Shown piece after piece: positions 16,598-25,778 of a DNA stretch of 64,000 nucleotides. Under the pieces are notes generated by a model, which did no database searches, was not told where the DNA came from, and saw only the letters and a list, made by a program, of their open reading frames with translations. The stretch's first letter is position 1. Each line of letters begins with the position of its first letter. Made by a program: the position numbers and the translations under genes. Origin of the DNA: DATEPR01 sp036502345 (lineage in GTDB: Bacteria; Actinomycetota; Actinomycetes; Mycobacteriales; Pseudonocardiaceae). The stretch covers positions 1 through 64,000 of the forward strand of contig DASXYT010000086.1 of the NCBI GenBank assembly GCA_036502345.1, read 5' to 3'.

Positions 16598-18311
16598 GCC
16601 GATGGGGCGCCTGCTGTCCCTCAACGTCGGACTCCCCGCGACCGTGCCGTGGCAGGGCAGAACCGTGTACACCGGCATCGTCAAGCGACCCGTCGACGGC
16701 CCGCGCAAGGTGCGCAGGCTCAACATCGACGGCGACGGCCAGGGTGACCTCAACGGCCACGGCGGCGAGATGCGTGCCGTGCTGGTCTACCAACGGCAGT
16801 CCTACGACTTCTGGCAGCGGAAACTCGGCCGGGACGATTTCGAATTCGGCCAGTTCGGCGAGAACTTCACCGTCGACGGCCTGCCGGACGACGAGGTGCA
16901 CATCGGTGACCGCTACCGCATCGGCGATGCCGAGTTCGAGGTCACCCAGCCGCGGGTGACCTGTTTCCGGGTCGGCATGCGCCTCGGAGAGCCGGACATG
17001 CCGTCGCTGCTGGTCGCCCACCACCGGCCCGGCTTCTACCTCCGGGTCGTCGAGGAGGGCCACGTCCAGGCAGGCGACGAGATCGTCCGCACCAGGATCG
17101 GCCGGCACCGGATGAGCGTTGCCGACATCGACGCGCTGCTCTACCTGCCGAACAGGGACGTCGCCCGGCTGCGTGACGCGGTGGACATCCCCGCGCTCAG
17201 CCCCGGCTGGCAGGGTTCGTTCCTGGAACTGCTGAACAGCCCAGCGACCAGCGCGCCACCGGCAGGCACCGAACCCGCCGGCTGGGCCGGCTTCCGGCCG
17301 CTGCGGGTCTCGCGGATCGTGCCGGAGAGCCCGGCCGTCGCGTCGGTCTACCTGGCGGCCGAGGACGGGACACCACTCCCCCGGCCGAGGCCCGGCCAGT
17401 ACCTCACCCTGCGCGTCACCAGCGCGGCCGACCCGGCGCCGGTGCGCAGCTACTCGCTGTCCGCCGACCCGGCGCACGGCGAGTACCGGATCAGCGTGAA
17501 GCGCGAGACGCACGGCCTGGTCAGCGCCTACATCCACAGCCACCTGCGGGCCGGCAGCACGGTGGACGTCGCTGCTCCGCGCGGCGACTTCGTGCTGCCA
17601 GACGGCGACGAGACGACGCCCGTACTGCTGCTGTCCGCCGGTATCGGGGTGACCCCGGTGCTGGCGATGCTGCACACGCTTGCGGCGGCCGGCGGCAAAC
17701 GCGACATCTGGTGGCTGCACACCACCCGTTCGCCGGCCGACCACGTCTTCGCGACGGAGGCCCACGACCTGCTGGCCGGCCTGGCCAACAGCCACGAGCA
17801 CGTCTTCTACACGGCGGAGGGCCACGGCAGGCTGGACCACGCTGCCCTGGCGGCACTGCGCCTGCCGACCGACGCGACCGCCTACCTGTGTGGCCCGGAC
17901 GGGTTCATGAGCGCGATGCGGGACGCGCTGATCGATGTCGGCCTGGCAGCGGGTGGCATCCACAGCGAACTGTTCGGCGCACTGCCGGCGATCAATCCCG
18001 GCCTCACCGACGTCACCAGAAAACCGCCGCACCAGCCGCCAGGGCCGGCAGGCACCGGGCCACGGATCACGTTCGCGCGCAGCGGGCTGACCGCGCCATG
18101 GAGCGAGGCCTACCCGACCGTGCTGGAGTTCGCGGAAGCATGCGACGTGCCGACCAGGTGGTCCTGCCGCTCCGGCGTCTGCCACACGTGCCAGACCCCG
18201 ATACTGTCCGGCACCGTCCGCTATGGACCAGAACCGCTGGAGCCCGCCGAACCCGGCACGGTCCTGGTCTGCTGCGCGCAACCGGACACCGACCTCGTGC
18301 TGGACCTGTGA
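16584..18311 (+). CDS. MOSC / ferredoxin-reductase / 2Fe-2S ferredoxin fusion protein
   Basis: A 575-residue three-part protein. Residues 1-190: MOSC domain (YiiM-like; VDGPRKVRRLNIDGDGQGD, GENFTVDGLPDDEV, then a short 3-alpha region with MSVADIDALLY). Residues 230-460: ferredoxin-NADP reductase fold with the flavin motif RSYSLS and nucleotide motif SAGIGVTPVLAML, ending LCGPDGFM. Residues 490-575: plant-type 2Fe-2S domain with CRSGVCHTC and a distal cysteine (LVCCAQ). It could move electrons from NAD(P)H through flavin and Fe-S to a molybdenum-sulfur or hydroxylamine-reducing MOSC centre. It overlaps both neighbours. Confidence 0.9.
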   Translation: MPTGKPMGRLLSLNVGLPATVPWQGRTVYTGIVKRPVDGPRKVRRLNIDGDGQGDLNGHGGEMRAVLVYQRQSYDFWQRKLGRDDFEFGQFGENFTVDGLPDDEVHIGDRYRIGDAEFEVTQPRVTCFRVGMRLGEPDMPSLLVAHHRPGFYLRVVEEGHVQAGDEIVRTRIGRHRMSVADIDALLYLPNRDVARLRDAVDIPALSPGWQGSFLELLNSPATSAPPAGTEPAGWAGFRPLRVSRIVPESPAVASVYLAAEDGTPLPRPRPGQYLTLRVTSAADPAPVRSYSLSADPAHGEYRISVKRETHGLVSAYIHSHLRAGSTVDVAAPRGDFVLPDGDETTPVLLLSAGIGVTPVLAMLHTLAAAGGKRDIWWLHTTRSPADHVFATEAHDLLAGLANSHEHVFYTAEGHGRLDHAALAALRLPTDATAYLCGPDGFMSAMRDALIDVGLAAGGIHSELFGALPAINPGLTDVTRKPPHQPPGPAGTGPRITFARSGLTAPWSEAYPTVLEFAEACDVPTRWSCRSGVCHTCQTPILSGTVRYGPEPLEPAEPGTVLVCCAQPDTDLVLDL

Positions 18312-19156
18312 AGCGGGCGGATCTGCTGGACGCACTCGACGTGATCGAGCGAACGGCACTGTTCAGCGACACCGTGGACTGGGCTGCCGTGCGCGGGGAC
18401 GCCGAAACGGTCCCCGACGCACACGCCTTCCTGACCACGGTGCTCAAGCAGGCAGGCGGCCGGCACAGTCACCTGACACCGCCCGGACCACCGAGGTCAC
18501 TCCCTCCGAAGGTGGTCGCGGCCCTGGGCCCGCCGCTGCCGACCGGCGAGCTGATCGAGACGGTCGGCTACCTGAGACTGCCCCGTTTGTCGGGCGGTCT
18601 GCGGCGCGCCCGCGACTACGTCAGGACGGGTGGCAGGGTGCTCGACGGCCTGGTCGCGGCGCATCCCAGTGCCTGGATCGTGGATCTGCGGGCCAACACC
18701 GGCGGCAACATGTGGCCGATGCTCGCCGTCGCGGCGACCCTGTTGCCCGACGGTGTGCTCGGCCATTTCGGCCTACCCGACGGCAGCTACCTGGTCTGGT
18801 CGCTGAACCGGGGGCGACTCCGGCTGGACGGCAAGCGGATGGCTCGCTCGCACAGCCCGGCTCACCAGGGCGGCGACGTGCCCATCGCAGTGCTCGTCTC
18901 ACGCCACACGGCCAGCGCGGGCGAGGCGGTGGCCGTCGCCTTCGCGGGTCTGCCCACCGTTCGCCTGATCGGCGCGCCGACGGCGGGCTTCACCACCGGC
19001 AACAGCACCCACGTGCTGCGTGACGGCACCCGGCTGCACATCAGCGGTTCGTACTACGCCGACCGCGACCGCCGCCGCATCGACGGGCCCGTACCGGTGG
19101 ACATCAACGCTGACGCCGCGCTGGATGCCGCCCTGTCCTGGATCAGCGAAGTGTGA
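18308..19156 (+). CDS. S41 family (C-terminal processing) peptidase-like protein
   Basis: A 282-residue protein with the S41 core: IETVGYLRLPRLSG, WIVDLRANTGGNMWPML, and the nucleophile region VSRHTASAGEAVAVAF followed by GAPTAGFTTGN. The serine in TASAGE is the expected nucleophile. No signal peptide or PDZ domain is visible, so it is a minimal, probably cytoplasmic member. GTG start overlaps the TGA of the fusion gene by three bases, giving tight coupling. The lysine of the S41 dyad is not clearly identifiable, so activity is uncertain. Confidence 0.78.
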   Translation: MKRADLLDALDVIERTALFSDTVDWAAVRGDAETVPDAHAFLTTVLKQAGGRHSHLTPPGPPRSLPPKVVAALGPPLPTGELIETVGYLRLPRLSGGLRRARDYVRTGGRVLDGLVAAHPSAWIVDLRANTGGNMWPMLAVAATLLPDGVLGHFGLPDGSYLVWSLNRGRLRLDGKRMARSHSPAHQGGDVPIAVLVSRHTASAGEAVAVAFAGLPTVRLIGAPTAGFTTGNSTHVLRDGTRLHISGSYYADRDRRRIDGPVPVDINADAALDAALSWISEV

Positions 19157-19169
19157 TCAGCTACCGGAC

Positions 19170-19937
19170 ATGACTGGAACGCGGAGACGAGTGTTGGTGA
19201 CCGGCGGATCACGGGGTATCGGCGCTGCGATCTGCCGCCGCCTGGCAGCGCAGGGTGACCGGATCGCCATCCACTGCCGGTCCACTGTGGCCGCCGCCGA
19301 CCGCCTGCGGTCCGAGTTGGACGGTACCGGCCACATCATCGTCGCTGCCGACCTGGAGGACACCGACTCCATCAGCCCGCTGGTCGACACCGTCGTCGCG
19401 GATCTCGGCGGCATCGACGTGCTGGTGCACAACGCGGGGATCTTCGTCAACCACCCCGTCGTCACCACGTCGTTCGACGAGTGGATCACGTCCTGGCGTC
19501 AGGTCCTGGACGTCAACCTGATCTCCGGCGCCGCCCTCGCCCACCGCGTGGTCGACCACCTGGTGCACCGCCCGGAGGGGCCGGAGGGCGGGCGCATCGT
19601 GGTGGTCGGCTCACGCGGCGCCTACCGGGGCGAACCGAACGCCGTCGCCTACGGCGCCAGCAAGGCCGGGCTGCACTCGATGGCCCAGTCGCTGGCCGTG
19701 TCGCTGGCCCCGCACGGCATCACGGTCGCCGCCGTCGCCCCCGGTTTCATCCGCTCCGACCTGAGCGACGGGGTGCTGGCCGGACCGACAGGTGACGCCA
19801 TCCGGGCGCAGAGCCCGTTCGGCCGGGTCGGCGAACCGGACGAGGTCGCCGCCGCTGTGGCGTGGCTCGCGTCACCCGACGCGAAGTGGGCCACCGGCAC
19901 CGTGATCGACGTGAACGGCGCCTCGTACCTGCGTTAG
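19170..19937 (+). CDS. SDR family NAD(P)-dependent oxidoreductase (FabG-like)
   Basis: A 255-residue short-chain dehydrogenase. The cofactor motif VTGGSRGIGAAI, NAG motif (LVHNAGIF), Ser in VVVGSRGA and active-site YGASK are in the expected order, and the C terminus ends with the FabG-like WATGTVIDVNGASYLR. The ATG lies 14 bases after the S41 gene stop. RRRVLVTGG with basic residues after beta-2 (HCRS) suggests NADP(H). The substrate is not evident. Confidence 0.88.
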   Translation: MTGTRRRVLVTGGSRGIGAAICRRLAAQGDRIAIHCRSTVAAADRLRSELDGTGHIIVAADLEDTDSISPLVDTVVADLGGIDVLVHNAGIFVNHPVVTTSFDEWITSWRQVLDVNLISGAALAHRVVDHLVHRPEGPEGGRIVVVGSRGAYRGEPNAVAYGASKAGLHSMAQSLAVSLAPHGITVAAVAPGFIRSDLSDGVLAGPTGDAIRAQSPFGRVGEPDEVAAAVAWLASPDAKWATGTVIDVNGASYLR

Positions 19938-20087
19938 AGCGTGCGCAGCGCTGCCGGTACCGCTGGCACCGCGGCCAGTGCCGAACCGAGCCGGTGACCG
20001 ACCGCACTGGAGTCGGTCAACGGCACGTGACTCAAGGGCACACCGTCTCGAATCGCGGATCGCGGCCCAGCCGGGGACGATCGGGCA

Positions 20088-20981
20088 ATGAACATCCTGG
20101 TCGCGGGCGCATCCGGTTTCGTCGGTCGCCGATTGTGCCCTGCGCTGGAGAAGGCAGGCCACACCGTACGGGCCATGACCCGCGCACCGGAGTCCTACCG
20201 GGGCGCGGGTCACCCGGTCGGTGCCGACATCGACGACCAGGCCGCGCTGCGCGAGGCGCTGGCCGGCTGTGCCGCCGCCTACTACCTGGTCCACTCGCTG
20301 GACAGCACCGATTTCGCCATCCGCGATGCTCGGGCCGCCCGGGGCTTCGGCCAGGCGTGCGCACGCGCGGGCGTCGGCCGGATCATCTACCTCGGCGGTC
20401 TCGGCGACGACACCGACGACCTGTCCGAGCACCTGCGCAGCCGTCGCCAGGTGGAAACGCTGCTGGCCACGGCCGGTGTGCCGGTCACGACGCTGCGGGC
20501 CGGCATCATCGTCGGGCACGGCGGTATCTCGTGGGAGATCACCCGACAACTGGTGCAACGACTGCCGGTGATGGTCACTCCGCGCTGGGTGCGGACCAGG
20601 ACGCAGCCGATCGCGATCGCCGACGTGACCCGCTACCTCATCGGCGTGCTCGACGTGCCGGAGGCGGCAGGCCGAGCCTTCGACGTCGGCGGCCCCGAGG
20701 TGCTGACCTACGAGGACATGATGCGCAGGCTGGCCGACATCCAGGGCCGCCAACAGGTGCTCGTCCCGGTGCCGCTGCTGTCGCCCAACCTGTCGTCGTG
20801 GTGGCTGTCGCTGGTGACCGATGTCGACACGAACACCGGCCGGTCCCTGGTGGCGTCGATGTACAACGAGGTCGTCGTGCAGGAGAACGACATCCAGGAC
20901 CTGGTGCCCTTCGAGCCGATGGACTACGACCAGGCCGTGCTGGCGGCGCTGGGCGAACGGGCAAGGGAACGCAGGCAGTGA
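20088..20981 (+). CDS. NAD(P)H-binding protein, NmrA/extended-SDR type
   Basis: A 297-residue Rossmann protein (VAGASGFVGRRLCPALEKAGH) resembling the YbjT/complex I NDUFA9-like group: no YxxxK motif, but VHSLDS, IIYLGGLGDD and VTTLRAGIIVG blocks. It probably binds NADP(H) as a sensor or reductase of quinone- or lipid-like substrates. It follows a 150-base gap, so it may start its own unit. The downstream CPBP protease gene overlaps its stop codon by three bases. Confidence 0.82.
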   Translation: MNILVAGASGFVGRRLCPALEKAGHTVRAMTRAPESYRGAGHPVGADIDDQAALREALAGCAAAYYLVHSLDSTDFAIRDARAARGFGQACARAGVGRIIYLGGLGDDTDDLSEHLRSRRQVETLLATAGVPVTTLRAGIIVGHGGISWEITRQLVQRLPVMVTPRWVRTRTQPIAIADVTRYLIGVLDVPEAAGRAFDVGGPEVLTYEDMMRRLADIQGRQQVLVPVPLLSPNLSSWWLSLVTDVDTNTGRSLVASMYNEVVVQENDIQDLVPFEPMDYDQAVLAALGERARERRQ

Positions 20982-21631
20982 CAGGCCACCGCCCGCCGCC
21001 CGGCAGCCGGCACCGGCGTCGGGTCCTGGGAGTCGTGGCCGTGGCCGGTGCCGCGCAGTTGGGCGCGTCGCTGGCCAGCCCGCCCGACTCGCGCCGGTTC
21101 TACGCGCTGACCACCGGTGTCGCCGCGACCTGGGTCGCCGGTGGCCTGGTCACCGGCCCGGTGCCGTGGACCGGCGAGGACGACCATCCACATCGGACGT
21201 TAGTTCGCGCGGTGGCCGTTGGGGTTGGGGCGTTTCTGGCGTTCTACGCGGCAGCGCTGGTGGCCCGCAAGGTGCCGTTCCTGCGGCACGCGCTGGCCGG
21301 TGTGCTGCGCTACGCCCACCACGGCCGCACGCCCACGGTGCTCGCCACCGTGTGGGGCAACGGTGCGGCGGAGGAGGTGTTCTTCCGAGGCGCGCTGTAC
21401 GACGCCTTCGCCGACGAGCACCCGATCGTGACGTCGACAGCCGCGTACGCGCTGGTCACCTGTGTGACCCGCAATCCGGCACTGGCGCTCGCCTCGATAC
21501 CGATGGGCGCGCTGTTCGCCTGGCAGCGGCAGACCACCGGCGGCATCGAGGTGCCGGTGGTCACCCACCTCACGTGGTCGACGCTGATGACGTGGCTGCT
21601 GCCGCCGTTGTTCCACGGCAGCAGCCGGTGA
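20978..21631 (+). CDS. CPBP family intramembrane metalloprotease (Abi/CAAX-like)
   Basis: A 217-residue membrane protein with about five hydrophobic helices. The CPBP signature is present: EE in NGAAEEVFFRGALY, followed by a histidine in VVTHLTWSTLMTW. In this family these residues bind the metal for intramembrane proteolysis or prenyl-protein processing. GTG start overlaps the stop of the preceding gene. It ends four bases before the convergent STAND gene. Confidence 0.85.
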   Translation: MTGHRPPPGSRHRRRVLGVVAVAGAAQLGASLASPPDSRRFYALTTGVAATWVAGGLVTGPVPWTGEDDHPHRTLVRAVAVGVGAFLAFYAAALVARKVPFLRHALAGVLRYAHHGRTPTVLATVWGNGAAEEVFFRGALYDAFADEHPIVTSTAAYALVTCVTRNPALALASIPMGALFAWQRQTTGGIEVPVVTHLTWSTLMTWLLPPLFHGSSR

Positions 21632-21634
21632 CCA

Positions 21635-24600
21635 TCAGGCCTGCTCGACCAGCGCCCGCCACGCGTTCGGGTCGATGTCGACCGTGCCGGCCAGCGCGCC
21701 GAGGGTGCGCCGGACGATGGCCGAATCCACCGGGTTGAGGTTGTCGGCCAGCGTGGGGTCCTGCTCACCGGCCTGGATCCGACGCAGCACAGGAACGAGT
21801 TCCTGCCAGTCCGACTGCTCCTCCGCCGCCGTGAGGACCTGGTCCACGTCCTCGACGGTGAGATCAGCCGATTCGTGCCGCACGGCAAGCAATGCGGACA
21901 CGATCGGGTCCCACACGTCCACGGTCTGCGCGATCACGTCGGACCGCAGATCGCCGGCCAGCCGCAGCACGTCCGTGACCGCGTCCTCGCCGGTACGGGT
22001 CCGCGCGGGCAGTCGGGCGAACAGCGCGGCGAAGTGGATGCCCTCGCCGCTGTCGACGATCGAGCACACGTCCTCGAACGACAACTGCCCGATCTCCTGC
22101 TGGCCGTCGGGCAGCATGCCGGCGACCGCCTGCACGGACGTGGCGAGGTCACCACTACCGGTCTGGTAGCGGATCAGCGCCGCGGTGAGGAGGTTCGCCA
22201 GAATCGTGCGCAGGTCGGCGTCGGTCCGGGCGAGGTGGGCGGCCAGGTTGTGGTGGCCGACCGCGATCGCCTCCGGATCCACGACCACGTACGCGAGCCG
22301 CAGGGCATCCCTGCCCAGCGAGACGGCCCCGTCCAGTTCGCCCAGCCTGCCTTCGACGTCGGCCATCGCCACCAGCGTCTTGGCCAGCATCGGGTAGTTC
22401 CGACCGGCCTCGAACACCGTACGACACTTGGTCAGCAGGTCGCGGGCTTCCTCGTTGTGCCCCAACGCCAGCAGCGCTCCATAGTCGTTGAACGCCGTGC
22501 CGGCGAGTTCGGCGTCGCCCGCCTCCCGGCCCAGCTTCGACTCCCGGATGGCGCGGTTGAGGTCCAACGCCTGCTGCCACGAGCCCAACTCGCGGGCGGC
22601 GTTGACGCCGATGCCGAGGATGACCTCGCGGACGTTCCACGGGGTCACGGACTCGTCGGTGTCCGGCGGGTCGGGCAGCGTGGCCATGGTGGCCCGATGC
22701 TGTTCGACGACGTCCAGCACCTGCTGGTAGTTCCCTTGCAGGCCAAGGATCTGCAGGCGTTGACCGTCGTCACCGAGGCGGGTCCACGGGCCGAGGTCGG
22801 CGCGGACGCTGTAGTCGGCCTTGGCCTCGGCCAGTTCGAGGGCCTGGTCCCACTGACCACTGTCGCGGTACAGGGTGATCAGGTCACCGGCGCAGGCGGC
22901 GGCCTGGCGGAACTCGCCCCGCTCGACCGCGGCGTCCAGCACCGCCCGGAACCGGGCTTGCGCCCGGTCGGGCTCGACCATGGCCAGCGCCCGGGCATAC
23001 GTGCGGCCCGCCGCCAGTTCGTCGTCGGTGCCTTCGGTCGCCGACGCGGCGGTGGCCAGCAACGGCAGCAGCGCCACGGCGGTGGCCGTGGACCGGTCCC
23101 GGTGCAACACCTGTTCCGCCGCCGCGTCCAGGTCGACCCAGCGGTGTTGGCGCAACAGGTAGGGCGCTGCCGAGCGGGCCGCCCGCAGCACCAACTGGCC
23201 GAACCCTTCCGCCTCCTCGCGGCTCATCGCCTCCCCCAGCGTGGCGAGCCAGCCGTCGCCGACCACGGCGTCCACCGTGTCCCGGAAGCCCGGGTCGACG
23301 GCACTCCTGCCGGACTCGGCCATGCCGGCTTCGATCCGGTACTCGTTCGGTCTGCCGGTGGTCGGATCGAGGTCGACAGCGACCAAACCCCGCTCCGCCA
23401 ACGATTGTGCCGTCACGTCCGGGTCCGGTGCCGCGCCGGTGCGCTCCACGTGCTGCCACATGTGTGGCCATCCGGTGTGCACGACCGCGGTGATCCGGTC
23501 GTCAGGTTCCAGGCAGCACAGGAAGTCGAACAGCAGCGAAGCATCGGGCGACAGCGCCGACGTCGTGGCGCTGGTCCAGGTTGCCAGCACGGCCAGGTAG
23601 TCCTCGTCCGTCGCTGCCGGCTCGCCGCCGGACATGAACGGCCCGAACGGGGTGTCCCGCCGCTCCCACACCCGATCGGCCTCGTCCAGCCGGGCCTGCA
23701 GTACGACGGGGTCCGACGCGCGGCCGTCGGCCAGTTCGATCAGCTTCGGGTGCCCGTGCACGAGCATCAGGCTCCGCGTCGCCAGATCACGGGCCTGCTC
23801 GCCGCTCAGGCCGGTCACGGTGCCGTCCAGCAGCGCCCGCAGCCTCGGCCACTCCCTGGCCAGCAGCAGCGTCTCGGCCAGCGACAGGGCGCGCACCGGC
23901 TCGACCAGCACGGTCGCCGGCAGGCCGGCAGGCCGCCGCCGGGAGGTCATGACGGCCCGAGCCAGTCCCTGGTGGCCGGTCAGCGCCTGCACGAACAGCG
24001 CCCACCGCTCGTCCCGCCACTCGCCTGCGTCGGTGAGCAGTGACTCGACGTCGTCCAGCACGATCAACACGCGGGTCCGCGCCAGCGCATCGGCGAACGC
24101 CGGCATCGCCTCCCGCCAGGCGGCCAGGTCGTTGGCCCGGTGCGCCAGTTGCAGCCCGGGCAACTGCCGCTCCAACGCCAGCACGCAGTCGGTCAACGCC
24201 GAGTCGATCGCGCTGCCGTCCGGTGGGGCGACGTACCAGGCGGCCGCGACGAACGACTCGATGTCGGTGTAGGCCAGTTCCAGCGCGCCCGCGGTCTTGC
24301 CGATGCCCGCCATGCCGTGCAGGACGACCCCGGACCGACCGCTGTCCTGCGCCAACGCGGCGCTCGCGCGAGCCAGTTGCTCGGCCCGACCGACGAACCG
24401 AGTGGACTGCTCAGGGAACTCGGGCAACCGCTGCAGCAGCTCGACCTGGAACACCAACGGCTCGCCGTCCGGTGGCGCCAGCCTCAGGTCCATCGCACGC
24501 CCACCGAGCAGCATCGGCGTCGCGACCGACAAAGGCGGTGTCGACGTGGTCAGGTGCTGGCCCGCGACCTGGGCAACGGACAGTGCGGCGGCCTCGGCGA

Positions 24601-25600
24601 CCGGGTGGCCGAGGCCGAGCACCAGGTTGTAGAACGACACCGCGAACCCGATCGCGAAGTCGTCCACCGCCGGGTAGCGCATGGCCAGCACAGCGCAGTC
24701 CAGTTGCCGCACGATCTCGCTGCCCAACTCGGGCAGCGACCCGGCGGGCTCGGCCTCGCTCGGCTTCGGGCCGCGTGTCATCCCCAGCCGCCGCAACTGC
24801 TCCGTCGCGGTCTGCGCCGCCGACCGGGCGGCCGTGAGCGCGACCAGCTTGAGCTGTCCGACCGCGAGGTCCAGCAGCTCGATCAGTTCGGCACCCGTGA
24901 TCAGGCCGTCAGCCAGCGCGAGCCCGTCGTGCAGGTCGTGGCCGGACAGGTGGACGACGTCCCAGCCGTCGGCCTCCTGCAGGGTGTCCCGCAGCTGTTC
25001 CCGGGTGGCGCCGTGCTGGAGCACCCGCAGCTCGACGGCCTTGCCGTGCGTCTTCGCGATCTTGTACACCGCGCCGGCCAGCGCCAACCGCTCCTTGCGC
25101 AACGGCTGCCCGGCACTGAACACGCCCAGCATGCGCAGCCGCTCGCCGACGGGCGCCTTGGGCACCCTGGACCGCTGGTGGTCGACGACGAAGGTGACCC
25201 GGTGGGCGACCAACGGCTGCTGGTCCACCATGGCCAGCTCCCACGGGCGGTACGCCAGCTCCGCGGCCTCTGCGGGGACGACCAACCGCACCGGGCCACG
25301 CGCGCGTGCCAGCTCCAGCGCGACCGGCCCCATTGCCCGTTCGGCGAGCCACGCGCCGACCTGGACGACGAGCTCGGCCTCGTTGGCCAGTCGCCGGTCC
25401 GGGGCCGCGTTGTCCCGCAGGTAACGGTGCAGGTCGGTGAACGCGTCCAGCTGCCACTCGTCGGCGTCCAGCTCGACGGGGTGGTCGGCCAGCACTTCGC
25501 CCTGGTCATCGGTCAGCCGCCACCGCCACTGGGTCGGGCCGACGTAGTCCAGAACCTCAAGACGTAACACGCACGCCACCCCTTGCTCCATGACCGCCAC
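21635..25600 (-). CDS. CHAT domain - STAND (NB-ARC-like) ATPase - TPR protein with degenerate CHAT site
   Basis: A 1321-residue cytosolic protein. Residues about 150-345 resemble a CHAT caspase-like protease: VVHLSGHD carries the catalytic histidine (His221), but the Cys expected in the LNACxS motif is Ala258 (LTAARSA), so proteolysis should be lost. Residues 400-750 are a STAND NTPase with P-loop GMAGIGKT (429-436), Walker B VLIVLDD (511-517) and sensor TSRRRP. Residues 850-1200 are helical, TPR-like repeats. The GTG start at 25600 has GAGG about 6 bases upstream; ATG 25591 is possible. Family members act as signal-triggered assemblies, including defence proteins. The divergent partner is unrecognised. 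Confidence 0.82.
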   Translation of the reverse strand: MAVMEQGVACVLRLEVLDYVGPTQWRWRLTDDQGEVLADHPVELDADEWQLDAFTDLHRYLRDNAAPDRRLANEAELVVQVGAWLAERAMGPVALELARARGPVRLVVPAEAAELAYRPWELAMVDQQPLVAHRVTFVVDHQRSRVPKAPVGERLRMLGVFSAGQPLRKERLALAGAVYKIAKTHGKAVELRVLQHGATREQLRDTLQEADGWDVVHLSGHDLHDGLALADGLITGAELIELLDLAVGQLKLVALTAARSAAQTATEQLRRLGMTRGPKPSEAEPAGSLPELGSEIVRQLDCAVLAMRYPAVDDFAIGFAVSFYNLVLGLGHPVAEAAALSVAQVAGQHLTTSTPPLSVATPMLLGGRAMDLRLAPPDGEPLVFQVELLQRLPEFPEQSTRFVGRAEQLARASAALAQDSGRSGVVLHGMAGIGKTAGALELAYTDIESFVAAAWYVAPPDGSAIDSALTDCVLALERQLPGLQLAHRANDLAAWREAMPAFADALARTRVLIVLDDVESLLTDAGEWRDERWALFVQALTGHQGLARAVMTSRRRPAGLPATVLVEPVRALSLAETLLLAREWPRLRALLDGTVTGLSGEQARDLATRSLMLVHGHPKLIELADGRASDPVVLQARLDEADRVWERRDTPFGPFMSGGEPAATDEDYLAVLATWTSATTSALSPDASLLFDFLCCLEPDDRITAVVHTGWPHMWQHVERTGAAPDPDVTAQSLAERGLVAVDLDPTTGRPNEYRIEAGMAESGRSAVDPGFRDTVDAVVGDGWLATLGEAMSREEAEGFGQLVLRAARSAAPYLLRQHRWVDLDAAAEQVLHRDRSTATAVALLPLLATAASATEGTDDELAAGRTYARALAMVEPDRAQARFRAVLDAAVERGEFRQAAACAGDLITLYRDSGQWDQALELAEAKADYSVRADLGPWTRLGDDGQRLQILGLQGNYQQVLDVVEQHRATMATLPDPPDTDESVTPWNVREVILGIGVNAARELGSWQQALDLNRAIRESKLGREAGDAELAGTAFNDYGALLALGHNEEARDLLTKCRTVFEAGRNYPMLAKTLVAMADVEGRLGELDGAVSLGRDALRLAYVVVDPEAIAVGHHNLAAHLARTDADLRTILANLLTAALIRYQTGSGDLATSVQAVAGMLPDGQQEIGQLSFEDVCSIVDSGEGIHFAALFARLPARTRTGEDAVTDVLRLAGDLRSDVIAQTVDVWDPIVSALLAVRHESADLTVEDVDQVLTAAEEQSDWQELVPVLRRIQAGEQDPTLADNLNPVDSAIVRRTLGALAGTVDIDPNAWRALVEQA

Positions 25601-25778
25601 TGATCACCTCAGTGTCGCGGTCGGTCATTCGACCGTTACGCCACCACGGTGAACTGTCAAGGGCGATTGGTCCATTGCCCAGTTCTGGGCGTCCGGAGCC
25701 CCTGGCGCCGGTACCTGTTGGTGGCAGTGCCCTCAGTCGGCTGATCAAGAGGGGTCCCAACCTCTAGGCTGAGTCATC
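25601..25778. promoter_or_regulatory. Divergent promoter between STAND gene and its neighbour
   Basis: The 178-base gap contains CGGTCG (25618-25623) mirrored by CGACCG (25630-25635) with a 6-base spacer, 18 bases from the STAND start codon. It is the only perfect short dyad noticed there. A binding protein is not known. Confidence 0.35.

Noticed and set aside
19934..20176. Minus-strand frame in the gap before the NAD(P)-binding gene
   Set aside because: Overlaps the start of a convincing plus-strand gene and has no recognisable domain; 150 bases of the gap are left without a gene.
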